A stretch of DNA of 64,000 bases from BCD1 sp965230565 (GTDB lineage Bacteria > Bacteroidota > Bacteroidia > Chitinophagales > Saprospiraceae). The stretch covers positions 558,001 to 622,000 of the forward strand of contig CBDDLH010000016.1 of NCBI GenBank assembly GCA_965230565.1, in the 5' to 3' direction. The notes under the pieces are model-generated. The model was given only the letters and a program-made list of their open reading frames with translations. It was not told the origin of the DNA and did no database searches. Position 1 is the stretch's first letter. Every line of letters begins with the position of its first letter. Positions 1-7,568 of the stretch are shown one piece after another. Position numbers and translations under genes: made by a program.

Positions 1-154
1 CACCGCTGTTATGTCCACTTTGATGAAGAGAAGGGCCGGATTCTTTTTCAAGGATACCAACACGGAGATCAGGACGCTGTTGGTTAATTTGGCAGGCTGT
101 AGATAATCCAACAATGCCCGCACCTATTACCAGGATATCAAAACTATTGTCCAT
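1..154 (-). CDS. lhgO: L-2-hydroxyglutarate oxidase-like FAD enzyme, N-terminal fragment
   Basis: Only the first 51 codons are present; the gene runs off the left edge. The peptide begins MDNSFDILVIGAGIVGLSTA, a Rossmann FAD-binding start (GxGxxG). It continues to EKESGPSLHQSGHNSG, which matches the conserved segment after the FAD fold in LhgO/YgaF-type L-2-hydroxyglutarate oxidases. In that family the enzyme oxidises L-2-hydroxyglutarate to 2-oxoglutarate at the membrane and passes electrons to quinone. The HQSGHNSG element favours LhgO over other DAO-family oxidoreductases, but the substrate cannot be confirmed from the fragment. The start ATG is read from the complement of 152-154. Confidence 0.8.
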   Translation of the reverse strand, partial: MDNSFDILVIGAGIVGLSTACQINQQRPDLRVGILEKESGPSLHQSGHNSG

Positions 155-292
155 TCTCTCAAATTAGATTATGGCACAAAGGTACGTTTTTATCTTGTTA
201 AGGATAAAAAAAATAAAGGATAATTAACCCTATATAAAGATTAGAAGATTAATAGTGCAAAAGACTGACTATCAATATATAAGAAAGGTATT

Positions 293-1090
293 TTAATAAC
301 TACTCCCGCTGTCGTCAAACATTTTTATGGAAACCTCAGGATAAGTGGCTTGAAGGTCTTCCACCAGTCCTTTCATATACGCCCAGTCACCATCATAATT
401 CATGATAAAGGGAGAAATAAAATCTGCCTGTATAACATTACTTATTTCAATTCCGGGATCCGAATTGCTAATGGTAAAAAAACCGTAGTATCCATGCTCC
501 AATGAAGGATTCATTCCGTAGAATCTTATTTGTTCCAAAATGGATTCGACATCCGGCTGATGAATTACATCATTATAGGCGACGTAACCCCAAAGGGTGT
601 TTTCAGGAACCCTAAATATCTCCTTGTGGAGTAAGATGACTCCTTCTTCAGTTTCTAGCTCAAGCAAATATCGATTATCCTCGATGACAAGAGTCCCGTT
701 ATTTTTAACGGTGTTTCTCAAATTAAAATGAAAAAGATAGAACCCGGTTGCAAGTTCTCCTGCGGAAATATCTGCGGTGGAAGGCGCAATACCCGGTATA
801 CAATCCTCGGGAATTACTACTTCATTCAATAAAACGGTTAAACGATTGCCGACATGAGAATAATCATAATCAATAGTACCATTCAGGCACTCCCCGTCTT
901 CAATAGTTCTGATTTTAAATTGAGTGGTTCTGTAATCCGGTGCAAGATTTTCGGCGATATCCAAATAAAACTCCTTTTTTATATTGGAAACAATGATCGG
1001 ATCCCCCAATTTATCATCTTTACAGGAAGTGCAAACCCCCAGGATATACAACGCCCCCGTGACCAACATCATTTTTTTGAATTCACGCAT
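293..1090 (-). CDS. putative lipoprotein of unknown function
   Basis: A 265-residue protein if started at the ATG complementary to 1088-1090. That start gives a charged N-terminus (MREFKK), a hydrophobic stretch and a cysteine (VCTSC), which resembles a lipoprotein signal with an imperfect lipobox. The frame stays open upstream to 1180, but that extension has no signal-peptide logic. The mature part is acidic and beta-rich, with no motif I recognise. It contains a tryptophan- and tyrosine-rich stretch (NTLWGYVAYND) and ends in DDSGSSY. It is probably anchored in the periplasm or on the surface. No neighbour suggests a role: it lies between the lhgO-like gene and lepA, the latter divergent. 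The call as a real gene rests on length and the signal sequence. Confidence 0.6.
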   Translation of the reverse strand: MREFKKMMLVTGALYILGVCTSCKDDKLGDPIIVSNIKKEFYLDIAENLAPDYRTTQFKIRTIEDGECLNGTIDYDYSHVGNRLTVLLNEVVIPEDCIPGIAPSTADISAGELATGFYLFHFNLRNTVKNNGTLVIEDNRYLLELETEEGVILLHKEIFRVPENTLWGYVAYNDVIHQPDVESILEQIRFYGMNPSLEHGYYGFFTISNSDPGIEISNVIQADFISPFIMNYDGDWAYMKGLVEDLQATYPEVSIKMFDDSGSSY

Positions 1091-1364
1091 GTACCTCACC
1101 GTAATTTTACCGGGTTCATAAATAAAACAAGAAAAAGCAAGATATTCTTTAATCAACAAATTGCGCCACAAAAAAGGCAAGAAAACAAGCTTTTATAGAT
1201 GAAACGCCTTCCTGCTAAAAACGCTGCCATTCCATTTATGTTTTTCATTTTTTTTATAGAAATATCTCACTAGTATAAAATGGTTCCGGAATTTCTTTTG
1301 GGATTAAAGAAATTCTTAGCTGCAATAGATGAGAAATGCCAATCAAAACATATCTTTGCCCTCT

Positions 1365-3161
1365 ATGGAATTTAAGAACATTAGAAATTTTTGCGTTATT
1401 GCGCATATTGATCACGGGAAGAGTACCCTTTCAGACCGTTTGCTGGAATATACCCAAACTATTTCTGAAAGAGACATGAAGGACCAGGCGCTTGATGACA
1501 TGGACCTCGAAAGAGAACGCGGAATTACTATAAAAAGTCACGCCATCCAATTGTATTATAATCATTCCGATGGCGAACAATATACTTTTAATCTAATCGA
1601 TACCCCTGGTCACGTTGATTTTTCCTATGAAGTATCCAGATCCATTGCTGCCTGTGAAGGAGCGCTATTACTGGTAGATGCTTCACAGGGCATACAAGCT
1701 CAAACGATTTCAAATCTTTATCTAGCCATTGAGCACGACCTGGAAATCATCCCCATACTCAATAAGGTGGATATGGAAAGTGCCATGATAGATGAAGTAT
1801 CAGAGCAAATAATTGACCTTATCGGTTGTGACATCGATGAGATCATTCATGCAAGTGGTAAAACGGGTTTGGGAGTTAAAGAAATAATGGAAGCCATCGT
1901 TGACCGGATCCCTGCTCCTGAAGGAGATCCGAAAGCTCCTTTCCAGGCCCTTGTTTTTGATTCTATGTTCAACCCCTATCGCGGTGTAGTTGCTTATTTC
2001 AGGGTGCTTAACGGCACCATTAAAAAAGGCCAAAAAATTCGTTTTGTCAACACGGGAAATGAATATGATTCGGATGAAATTGGCGTTTTACGAATGGCTC
2101 AGGAGCCCAGGAAGGAATTATCGGTCGGTAATGTGGGTTATGTGATCACCGGAATCAAGATATCAAAGGAAATTAAAGTCGGCGATACAATTACCACTGT
2201 TGACAATCCATGCCAGGATGCCATCAAAGGTTTTGAAGATGTAAAACCCATGGTTTTTGCCGGGATTTTCCCTATTGACAATGATGATTTTGAAGATTTG
2301 AGGGAAAGCCTTGAAAAATTGCAGCTGAACGACGCCTCCCTGGTTTTTGAACCCGAAACTTCTACTGCACTTGGCTTTGGATTTCGTTGTGGATTCCTCG
2401 GAATGCTTCATTTGGAAATCATCCAGGAGCGACTTTCAAGGGAGTTTGACCAGGATGTGATTACTACGATTCCTAACGTATCCTATTATGCTTACACGAA
2501 AAAGGGTGAAAAAATAACTATTCATACCCCTACGGATTTACCTGAACCAACAATATTGGACAGGGTTGAAGAACCATATATCAGTGCACAAATCATTACA
2601 AAACCGGACTATATCGGAAGTATCATGGCTTTGTGTATGGAAAAGCGAGGTACCCTGCTTACACAGCATTATCTAACCCAACACAGGGTGGAATTATCCT
2701 TTGAATTGCCTTTGGCGGAAATCGTTTTTGACTTCTATGACAGACTTAAATCCATTTCCCGGGGATATGCATCCTTTGACTACCAGCCCAGTGAATATAA
2801 GCCATCGGATCTGGTAAAAATGGATATTCTGCTCAACGGTGAATCAGTAGATGCCTTATCTGCTTTGGTGCATAGAGACAAAGCTGCTTCATTTGGACGT
2901 CAGATTTGCAAAAAACTTAAGGAATTGTTGCCTCGTCAACAATTTGTCATCGCTATACAGGCAGCTATTGGAGCCAAAATCATTGCCAGGGAAACTATTT
3001 CCGCCATGCGAAAAGACGTAACCGCCAAATGTTATGGTGGTGATATTACCAGAAAAAGAAAATTGCTGGAAAAACAGAAAAAAGGAAAGAAAAAAATGCG
3101 GCAAATTGGTAAAGTTCAGGTTCCGCAAAAAGCGTTCCTCGACGTCCTCAAACTTGATTAA
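1365..3161 (+). CDS. lepA: elongation factor 4 (back-translocating GTPase)
   Basis: A translational GTPase that binds the ribosome and affects translocation and initiation fidelity. The P-loop AHIDHGKST lies about residues 10-18. The G2 region has RERGITIKS, G3 is DTPGHVD and G4 is NKVD, all as in LepA. The C-terminal LepA-specific domain ends with RKRKLLEKQKKGKKKMRQIG, the family's basic RNA-binding tail. From this ATG the protein is 598 residues, the usual family length (about 600), and begins MEFKNIRNFCVIAHIDHG, as LepA proteins do. An in-frame ATG at 1329 would add 12 residues and is a possible alternative. The gene appears monocistronic. Function is near certain from the motifs. Confidence 0.97.
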   Translation: MEFKNIRNFCVIAHIDHGKSTLSDRLLEYTQTISERDMKDQALDDMDLERERGITIKSHAIQLYYNHSDGEQYTFNLIDTPGHVDFSYEVSRSIAACEGALLLVDASQGIQAQTISNLYLAIEHDLEIIPILNKVDMESAMIDEVSEQIIDLIGCDIDEIIHASGKTGLGVKEIMEAIVDRIPAPEGDPKAPFQALVFDSMFNPYRGVVAYFRVLNGTIKKGQKIRFVNTGNEYDSDEIGVLRMAQEPRKELSVGNVGYVITGIKISKEIKVGDTITTVDNPCQDAIKGFEDVKPMVFAGIFPIDNDDFEDLRESLEKLQLNDASLVFEPETSTALGFGFRCGFLGMLHLEIIQERLSREFDQDVITTIPNVSYYAYTKKGEKITIHTPTDLPEPTILDRVEEPYISAQIITKPDYIGSIMALCMEKRGTLLTQHYLTQHRVELSFELPLAEIVFDFYDRLKSISRGYASFDYQPSEYKPSDLVKMDILLNGESVDALSALVHRDKAASFGRQICKKLKELLPRQQFVIAIQAAIGAKIIARETISAMRKDVTAKCYGGDITRKRKLLEKQKKGKKKMRQIGKVQVPQKAFLDVLKLD

Positions 3162-3186
3162 TGCCTGTTTGATTTCGGGATAAAAA

Positions 3187-3207
3187 GAGGTGCTCTGTGG
3201 GCACCTC
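3187..3207. terminator. hairpin after lepA, possible terminator
   Basis: GAGGTGC pairs with GCACCTC across a 7-base loop, 25 bases after the lepA stop. On the plus strand it is followed by an A-rich rather than a T-rich stretch. A run of five T follows only on the minus strand. The position fits an end-of-transcript hairpin for lepA, but the missing T-tract lowers confidence. The rest of 3162-3465 (304 bases without a gene) holds the candidate promoter listed next and a long A/T-rich leader for the downstream gene. Confidence 0.4.
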
Positions 3208-3244
3208 AAACAAAAACCTGAAATGTCGTTTATAAGCTTTTTTA

Positions 3245-3278
3245 TTGTTATTCAGTTTAGATATTTTTTTTACCTTTG
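3245..3278 (+). promoter_or_regulatory. candidate Bacteroidota promoter for the first T9SS-tailed protein
   Basis: TACCTTTG at 3271-3278 matches the Bacteroidota -7 consensus TAnnTTTG exactly. A TTG at 3245-3247 could serve as the -33 element, although the 23-base spacer is at the long end. It would give a leader of about 180 bases before the ATG at 3466. A near copy (TACCTTTA at 5414-5421) lies before the paralogous downstream gene, which supports a real role. No transcript evidence is available. Confidence 0.4.
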
Positions 3279-3465
3279 GCGATGAAAAATCAATCTTCCA
3301 CTTTCAGGATCTTAAAACAAGTCACCTGTATCGTTTTCTACATCATCGACACGCAAAACCATCACTGTCAACAAGATTATCCAAATCCATTTTATTAACT
3401 GACGGATTTAGAAAAGAACATATTTTTATAATATTAATCCATTTAAACAACAAAAATCTGATAGT

Positions 3466-5343
3466 ATGAGATTTAAAAATTTTACACTGATTGCCTTGTT
3501 CAGTTTCCTCTTCGCAGCAGGGTTGTCTGCCCAGACGTTCTTCTCCGAAGATTTCGGTAGCGGCATTCCCGACACCTGGGAAAATATCGAAGTAGAAGGA
3601 AACGGTATGGCTTCTTCTGTTTGGTTATACACTACAGAAGGCCCTACAGGTCCTACACCATACGATCCGTTGACTTCTACCACTGCTGGCAATGGTTGGG
3701 CTATCTTTGATTCTGACCTTAACAATAACCTTGGATCTCCTCAAAACGCATGGTTAATCTCTCCAGAGATCGATGCCACCGACAAGGAAATTGTATGGTT
3801 GGTTTTCGAAACATACTACCGTAGTTTCGATGACCGCCCACAGATCCGCGTTGGTTCTGACCTGAACGATCTGGACAGCTGGGAAACGATTGAAGTATTC
3901 CCTGGAATCGGTGCAACTGATTATGCTGCTTTCAATCCTGACATTAAGTCCTTCGACCTAACAGAATTTGCTGCAGGCGAGACATTCCGCTTTGCCTTCC
4001 AGTTCCTTTCTGATGCAACGACCAATAACGGTGGAGGTACTCAGGGATGGGCATATGCTTGGCAGGTTGATGACGTTTACCTGACAGACGAAAACCCACT
4101 TCCTGCAATTGATTTGGCTTTTGCCAATGACTTTTATGCGATCGCACCTAGTGCGGTAACTCCTGCCAGCCAGGTTATTCCTTTTGGATTCATCAATGAT
4201 ATTTCCAATAACGGTTCCGGTACAGTTGAATCATCAACTGTGGATATTAGCATTGCAAACAGCAGTGGCGTAGTATTTACCGATTCACACGATTATGGCA
4301 GCCTTGCTCCAAGTGAGCAGTTCATTGATTACATTTTTGATAATGAATTTACCCCTGACGCTGAAGCAGATGACTTCCAGGGAACTTATACACTTACTCC
4401 GGATGATGGTGCAGATGGTAATCCTGATGACAATACCATTACTTTCAACTTTTCTGTAAGTGATACGCTCTTTAGTAAGGATCTTGGAGCTACCAGAAGT
4501 GTAGCACCTGCTGATGATAACAACTATGCATACTCTTGCGTATACTATGTCCCTAACGGTACTGACATGTACGCTCGTTATGTATCTTTTGGTGTTTCTG
4601 ATTCTCAGGGAGCATTGGAAGGATTGTCTTGTAACATCTTCCTCTATGAATGGGATGGTGACATCAACGAAGATGGTAACATCAACACTGCTGAGATGAC
4701 TGGCGGTGGAGCAATTGCTTTCAACAGTTACGAATTCGAAGGAGATGAGCACCTTGAGATCATTACCCTTCCTATCGATTTGGATGCTCAGGCTATTCCT
4801 TTGCAAGATGGTAAATACTATGTAATTGCTATCCAGTACATTGCACAGGCTGATGAGAATATGTTTTTATTGGCTTCTGAGGAATTCAACTACTTCGCGA
4901 TGAACTACCTGACTGATTCATTGAACACCAATGACAATACCTACCCTATCCAGTATGCATCAGCACTGGACGTAGGTAACTCAGGAGAGTACTTCATTCT
5001 CGGATTTGGTTTTGATATCGTGCCTTTGGTTCGCATGAGTGTAAGCAGTAACCCTGATTTAACCGCAGTAGAAGAATCTATCCTTCCAGAAGGTAGTGTT
5101 GCTGTATTCCCTAATCCGGTGGACAGAGTAGCTAACGTTGAATTCAACCTCAACGAAATGTCTGATAACGTAACAATCGATATTTTCGACCTGACCGGTA
5201 AGTTGGTTAGCAGAACGAAACATCAAAATGTTCACAACCAGACTATCAACGTAAATGTTGCAAACTTAGCAGCAGGTAATTACAAAATGAGAGCCCGCAC
5301 AGACGCAGGTATCAAAACAGTAAATCTGGCTGTACAGAGATAA
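3466..5343 (+). CDS. secreted protein with choice-of-anchor J-like domain and T9SS type A tail
   Basis: A 625-residue exported protein. Residues 1-22 form a signal peptide ending LSAQ. The mature part opens with TFFSEDFGSGIPDTWENI, the hallmark start of a choice-of-anchor J (beta-jelly-roll) domain reaching to about residue 210 and ending in WQVDDVYLTDE. A middle beta-rich region carries a 12-residue EF-hand-like calcium loop, DINEDGNINTAE, at about residues 399-410. The last 85 residues (VFPNPVDRVANVEF, then GKLVSR, ending in VQR) are a T9SS type A sorting domain, so it is probably moved across the outer membrane and attached or released. Its ligand or target is unknown. It is the first of a tandem pair with the gene at 5568-7457, sharing layout, tail and leader. 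Confidence 0.85.
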   Translation: MRFKNFTLIALFSFLFAAGLSAQTFFSEDFGSGIPDTWENIEVEGNGMASSVWLYTTEGPTGPTPYDPLTSTTAGNGWAIFDSDLNNNLGSPQNAWLISPEIDATDKEIVWLVFETYYRSFDDRPQIRVGSDLNDLDSWETIEVFPGIGATDYAAFNPDIKSFDLTEFAAGETFRFAFQFLSDATTNNGGGTQGWAYAWQVDDVYLTDENPLPAIDLAFANDFYAIAPSAVTPASQVIPFGFINDISNNGSGTVESSTVDISIANSSGVVFTDSHDYGSLAPSEQFIDYIFDNEFTPDAEADDFQGTYTLTPDDGADGNPDDNTITFNFSVSDTLFSKDLGATRSVAPADDNNYAYSCVYYVPNGTDMYARYVSFGVSDSQGALEGLSCNIFLYEWDGDINEDGNINTAEMTGGGAIAFNSYEFEGDEHLEIITLPIDLDAQAIPLQDGKYYVIAIQYIAQADENMFLLASEEFNYFAMNYLTDSLNTNDNTYPIQYASALDVGNSGEYFILGFGFDIVPLVRMSVSSNPDLTAVEESILPEGSVAVFPNPVDRVANVEFNLNEMSDNVTIDIFDLTGKLVSRTKHQNVHNQTINVNVANLAAGNYKMRARTDAGIKTVNLAVQR

Positions 5344-5376
5344 TTTATAAGACTTATTGAATAATAATAAGCAAAA

Positions 5377-5412
5377 GCCTTCAAGTCTAATTGACTTGAA
5401 GGCCTTTTTTTT
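5377..5412 (+). terminator. rho-independent terminator
   Basis: An 11-base perfect stem (GCCTTCAAGTC with GACTTGAAGGC, loop TAATT) is followed by C and eight T residues. It lies 34 bases after the stop of the preceding gene and separates the two tandem paralogues into two transcription units. Confidence 0.93.
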
Positions 5413-5567
5413 GTACCTTTAGAATCCATTCAGTTGCAAATCCGATCCCCTCGGATAACACTCCTTTGGCAACGAGAACATTCAATCAGGTTTTTCTAAC
5501 ATTAACACGGTTTTGAAAAATATCCAATGCGATATAACACAATCCATTTAACCAAAAATCTGATATT

Positions 5568-7457
5568 ATGTATTTAAAAAATTGCTTTTTAATCGTTCTG
5601 TTTTCCTGCTTATTTGGCATTGGAATGTCAGGTCAAATCTTTTTTAGTGAAGATTTCGATGGTGGCATCCCTGAAAGCTGGACAAACCTGGAGGTCGAAG
5701 GTAACGGGCAACCGTCCTCCGTTTGGATGCACACCTACGATGGTCCTGCAGCATGGTGGTCAGGACCTGCACTAGCCTCAACAACTGCTGACAATGGGTG
5801 GGTCATTTTTGATTCAGACCTAAATGGTCAAATTGGCAATGCACAAAATGCCTGGCTTATTTCCCCTGAAATTGACGGAACTGATAAGGAATCCGTGTAT
5901 TTGGTATTCGAAAGCGTTTACCGGCGTTATGATGATCGCCCTCAAATCCGGGTTGGTTTAGATTTGAATGACCTTGAAAACTGGGCCTCCATTGAATTAT
6001 GGCCGGAAGTAGGCCTCTGGGATTACGTTGGAGAACTGGAACCTGTATTAGAGCATGTTAACCTCACTGAATTTGCCGCTAATCGTGTATTCCGCTTTGC
6101 TTTTCAATTTCTGTCTGATGAGACAACTGATAATGGCGGAGGATCGATGGGCTATAATTTTGCCTGGCAATTAGACGATGTTTTTTTATACCGACAGACA
6201 GAAAACAATCTTGCTATCGCCAATGATTTCTGGAGTATTTCTCCAAGTGCCATTACTCCAGTAAGCCAGGTTATTCCATTCGGTTTTATTTATAATATTG
6301 AGAATTTAGGAACCGGGACGGTAGAATCATCCACTATGGAAGTGAGCATTTCGAATAGTAGCGGCGAAGTTTTTTCAACCTCAGATCAGTATGGCAGTCT
6401 GTCCTCTGGGCAACAGTTGGACAATTATATTTTCGAGGAACAATTCATAGCTCAGGGTGATCCGGATGAATATGTGGCCACTTATATCATCACTCCTGAT
6501 AACGGACCAGATGAACTTTTCTACGACAATACGGCAACCTTCAATTTTAAAACAAGCGATACGCTTTTCAGCAAGGATCTTGAATATACCCGGATTGTTT
6601 ATCCTGCTGATTATAATAACTATTCTTATGCTTGCATTTATTATGCACCAAATGGATCAGATTGGTATGCCCGATATGTTTCCTTTGGAGTAGGAAATGC
6701 ATATGCGTTAACTGGAAAGTCCTGCAATATTTTGCTATATGAATGGGAGGGCGACAGTAATCAGGATGGTTTAATCAACCCTTCTGAAATGACCGGCGAA
6801 GGGGCCATAGCCACCAATAATTACCAATTCATTGGAGATGAAAGTTACCAGATCATTACGGTTCCAATAGATAATGCAGGGGAAGGTGTTGCTTTGGCTG
6901 ATGGAAAATATTATGTAATTGCCATACAGTATGCAGCAGAAGCTGATGAAGACATGGCTTTGCTTGCCTCAGAAGAATTCGATTACTCCGGAACTGTTTT
7001 CCTGACCGATTCACTCAACAAGATTGATAACAACTTTCCTGTACAGTACCCTTCAGCTTTGGATGTAGATAATACAGGGGAATATTTGATCATAGGTTTT
7101 GGAAATGACATTGTGCCTATGATTCGCTTGAGTATTGGTGACAATGGAGACCTTTCGGGACCGGCAATCGTTGGCGTTGGAATTGAAAAAGCCATTCTTC
7201 CTGAAGGTGCTGCAAGCGTATATCCTAATCCGGTTGATAAAGTAGCTAACGTTGAAATTAACCTCAACTCAATGTCTGAAAATATAACCATCGATATTTT
7301 CAATATGACAGGTAAACTAGTCAGCAGAACAAAATATCAAAATGTTCAAAATCAAACAGTCAAGGTAGTCGTTGCAAACTTACCTGCAGGTAACTACAAG
7401 ATGAAAATTCAGACTGACACAGGAGTCAAAACAACAGACATCACTATTCAGAGATAA
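5568..7457 (+). CDS. secreted protein with choice-of-anchor J-like domain and T9SS type A tail (tandem paralogue)
   Basis: A 629-residue paralogue of the gene just upstream. It has a signal peptide (residues 1-22, ending GMSGQ), a jelly-roll opening IFFSEDFDGGIPESW and a closing WQLDDVFLY. A calcium loop DSNQDGLINPSE lies at about residues 396-407, and the C-terminal T9SS sorting domain begins VYPNPVDKVANVEI. The two proteins align over their full length. The bases just before both start codons are also nearly the same (ATCCATTTAA, then CAAAAATCTGATA), so the duplication included the leader. It differs by a longer insert before the tail (VGVGIEKAILPEG). Roles in adhesion, glycan binding or gliding-surface display are possible but cannot be read from the sequence. 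Confidence 0.85.
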   Translation: MYLKNCFLIVLFSCLFGIGMSGQIFFSEDFDGGIPESWTNLEVEGNGQPSSVWMHTYDGPAAWWSGPALASTTADNGWVIFDSDLNGQIGNAQNAWLISPEIDGTDKESVYLVFESVYRRYDDRPQIRVGLDLNDLENWASIELWPEVGLWDYVGELEPVLEHVNLTEFAANRVFRFAFQFLSDETTDNGGGSMGYNFAWQLDDVFLYRQTENNLAIANDFWSISPSAITPVSQVIPFGFIYNIENLGTGTVESSTMEVSISNSSGEVFSTSDQYGSLSSGQQLDNYIFEEQFIAQGDPDEYVATYIITPDNGPDELFYDNTATFNFKTSDTLFSKDLEYTRIVYPADYNNYSYACIYYAPNGSDWYARYVSFGVGNAYALTGKSCNILLYEWEGDSNQDGLINPSEMTGEGAIATNNYQFIGDESYQIITVPIDNAGEGVALADGKYYVIAIQYAAEADEDMALLASEEFDYSGTVFLTDSLNKIDNNFPVQYPSALDVDNTGEYLIIGFGNDIVPMIRLSIGDNGDLSGPAIVGVGIEKAILPEGAASVYPNPVDKVANVEINLNSMSENITIDIFNMTGKLVSRTKYQNVQNQTVKVVVANLPAGNYKMKIQTDTGVKTTDITIQR

Positions 7458-7484
7458 TGATTGAACTGATTTATCAAAAAAATC

Positions 7485-7524
7485 AGGCCCTGTGATGAAT
7501 TCATCACAGGGCCTTTATTTTTTT
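7485..7524. terminator. bidirectional terminator between convergent genes
   Basis: A perfect palindrome (AGGCCCTGTGATGAATTCAT and its mirror, 7485-7514) is flanked by T-rich sequence on both strands. TTTATTTTTTT follows on plus, and GATTTTTTTGA on minus. It ends the T9SS-tailed gene on the plus strand and valS on the minus strand. Confidence 0.93.
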
Positions 7525-7568
7525 CTCAACCAGTAACCTGTAACAAGCTTACAGGCAACCGGCATTAT

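Noticed and set aside
854..1198. Open frame of 114 codons antisense to the lipoprotein gene
   Set aside because: It lies opposite a better-supported gene with a signal sequence, and its composition is not protein-like.
3245..3469. Open frame of 74 codons before the first T9SS-tailed gene
   Set aside because: It overlaps the candidate promoter and the downstream start, has no recognisable domain or start signal, and looks like chance coding in the leader.
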